Part shown: positions 29,026 to 29,611 of the stretch, piece by piece
How the letters are laid out: every line of letters begins with the position of its first letter
Position numbering within the stretch: position 1 is the first letter of the stretch
Source of the DNA: Bacillota bacterium
Lineage (GTDB): Bacteria; Bacillota; Clostridia; Lachnospirales; Lachnospiraceae
Assembly (NCBI GenBank): GCA_023415655.1
Contig: JAEZKD010000253.1
Span: forward strand, 1 to 29,611
DNA length: 29,611 nt
Direction: 5' to 3'
Program-made: the position numbers and the translations under genes
Notes under the pieces: model-generated
The model's input: only the letters and a program-made list of their open reading frames with translations
The model's database searches: none
What the model was told of the DNA's origin: nothing

Positions 29026-29611
29026 ATGATGAAGAAAAGTATGATTGCATTGTTATGTATATTGTCCTTGATGATGTCGGTAGTGGGGTGTAGTAAAAAA
29101 GTCAATAAGGATGGAAGTAATGTCGGGAGTAAGGGGTCAGATAAGACTGGTCGATATGTGGAAGAGCCGATGGAAGAACCTCAAATGCAAGCAAATGAGA
29201 AAAAGTTAGCTGTTATCAAAAATAACGAGGGGAAACTTGAGTATTATACACAGGTTATGGCAGACAATACAACCGAAAAGATTCATTGTTATACCAAAAC
29301 TGAGGATGGATATGAGAAAACAGAAGCTTTTTGGGCAAAAGATGCTCTTGAGGCTAGAGTTGGGGATATATCAAAACTATTTCTTGGTCAAGATGGACAT
29401 TACTATTTGCTTTTTGAGATGTTTGAAGTATCGACAGATATGGAAGGATATACGATAAAGTCTACATTGTATCAAAGCACAGATGATTTACTTTCCTGTA
29501 ACAATGTAACACCAGCAAAGTGGAATGAGGCGGGAGGGGATGAATTTGGGACTACAGGAACCTCAGTAAACAGTATTGAGGTAACGAAAAATGGACTTCT
29601 TATTCATCAGG
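29026..29611 (+). CDS. Lipoprotein of unknown function (N-terminal part)
   Basis: About 195 residues are visible and the gene runs off the right edge. It begins with a lipoprotein signal peptide: basic start MMKKS, a hydrophobic segment, then the lipobox VVGC (Cys22), so it is anchored to the outer face of the membrane. A Ser/Gly/Lys-rich linker follows, then a stretch with YYTQVMADNTTEKIHCY and GHYYLLFEMFEV that looks beta-strand-rich, perhaps the start of a repeat or propeller fold. I do not recognise a family. The first ATG (29026) was chosen over the second (29029) arbitrarily; an AAAGGG site lies upstream. It is divergent from the two-component system, which may regulate it. Confidence 0.7.
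   Translation, partial: MMKKSMIALLCILSLMMSVVGCSKKVNKDGSNVGSKGSDKTGRYVEEPMEEPQMQANEKKLAVIKNNEGKLEYYTQVMADNTTEKIHCYTKTEDGYEKTEAFWAKDALEARVGDISKLFLGQDGHYYLLFEMFEVSTDMEGYTIKSTLYQSTDDLLSCNNVTPAKWNEAGGDEFGTTGTSVNSIEVTKNGLLIHQ

Noticed and set aside
1..29611. tRNA, rRNA, CRISPR arrays, insertion sequences, prophage genes
   Set aside because: None seen: no repeat-spacer pattern, no transposase or integrase ORF, no tRNA-like cloverleaf noticed by eye. A tRNAscan/ISfinder run would settle small or degraded cases.

Overview
The window is AT-rich DNA from an anaerobic, spore-forming Firmicute of the Clostridia, most likely a Lachnospiraceae member close to Lachnoclostridium (Clostridium) phytofermentans. 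This rests on the mix of genes: a rubredoxin-first rubrerythrin with PerR, Veg, a multi-subunit [FeFe] hydrogenase, SpoIIR, a SpoIIQ-like protein, a SPOCS/LysM spore protein, and DUF951/DUF1934 proteins. The species name is an impression, not a database result. I saw no rRNA, tRNA, insertion sequence, phage gene or CRISPR array.

Layout. (1) 1-3160: the start of a YjjG-type HAD phosphatase, then an oxidative-stress pair on the minus strand (rubrerythrin and PerR). Each of the pair has a near-consensus sigma-A promoter with a 7-1-7 PerR-like palindrome on or next to the -10. Veg follows with its own strong promoter, separated from perR by an unexplained structured stretch, and then a small PrcB-domain lipoprotein. 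(2) 3222-8282, minus strand: a hydrogenase operon in the order hydC, GHKL ATPase, HndB-like, hydB, hydA. This is an NAD(P)-linked, probably electron-bifurcating [FeFe] hydrogenase. (3) 8710-11849, plus strand, divergent from it: DRTGG protein, RsbW-like GHKL ATPase, HydS-like group D [FeFe] hydrogenase, second DRTGG protein, PHP-domain protein. This looks like a hydrogen- or redox-sensing module. The 427-bp region between the two operons holds four Rex-like operators. (4) 11980-22593: a conserved unknown protein, a SPOCS/LysM spore protein, ispE, spoIIR, ddl, a DUF1934 protein, a one-TM unknown, plsC, a GH31 alpha-glucosidase and a SpoIIQ-like protein. The spoIIR and spoIIQ-like genes carry matching sigma-F-like promoters, and the SPOCS gene has a sigma-E-like one. 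(5) 22957-29611: a TrhA/hemolysin III membrane protein, a DUF951 protein, a MerR regulator with its ABC transporter (19-bp-spacer promoter), a convergent two-component system, and the start of a lipoprotein whose upstream region carries 11-bp-spaced direct repeats.

Main point of interest: the back-to-back pair of hydrogenase operons. One encodes the catalytic enzyme. The other encodes a HydS-like protein that keeps all four H-cluster cysteines but has alanine at the proton-relay position, and it sits with GHKL ATPase, DRTGG and PHP partners. Both operons carry a GHKL ATPase with no histidine-kinase dimerisation domain, and both have Rex-like sites upstream. A plausible reading is a hydrogen-responsive circuit tied to NADH/NAD+ control. 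The signalling output is unknown.
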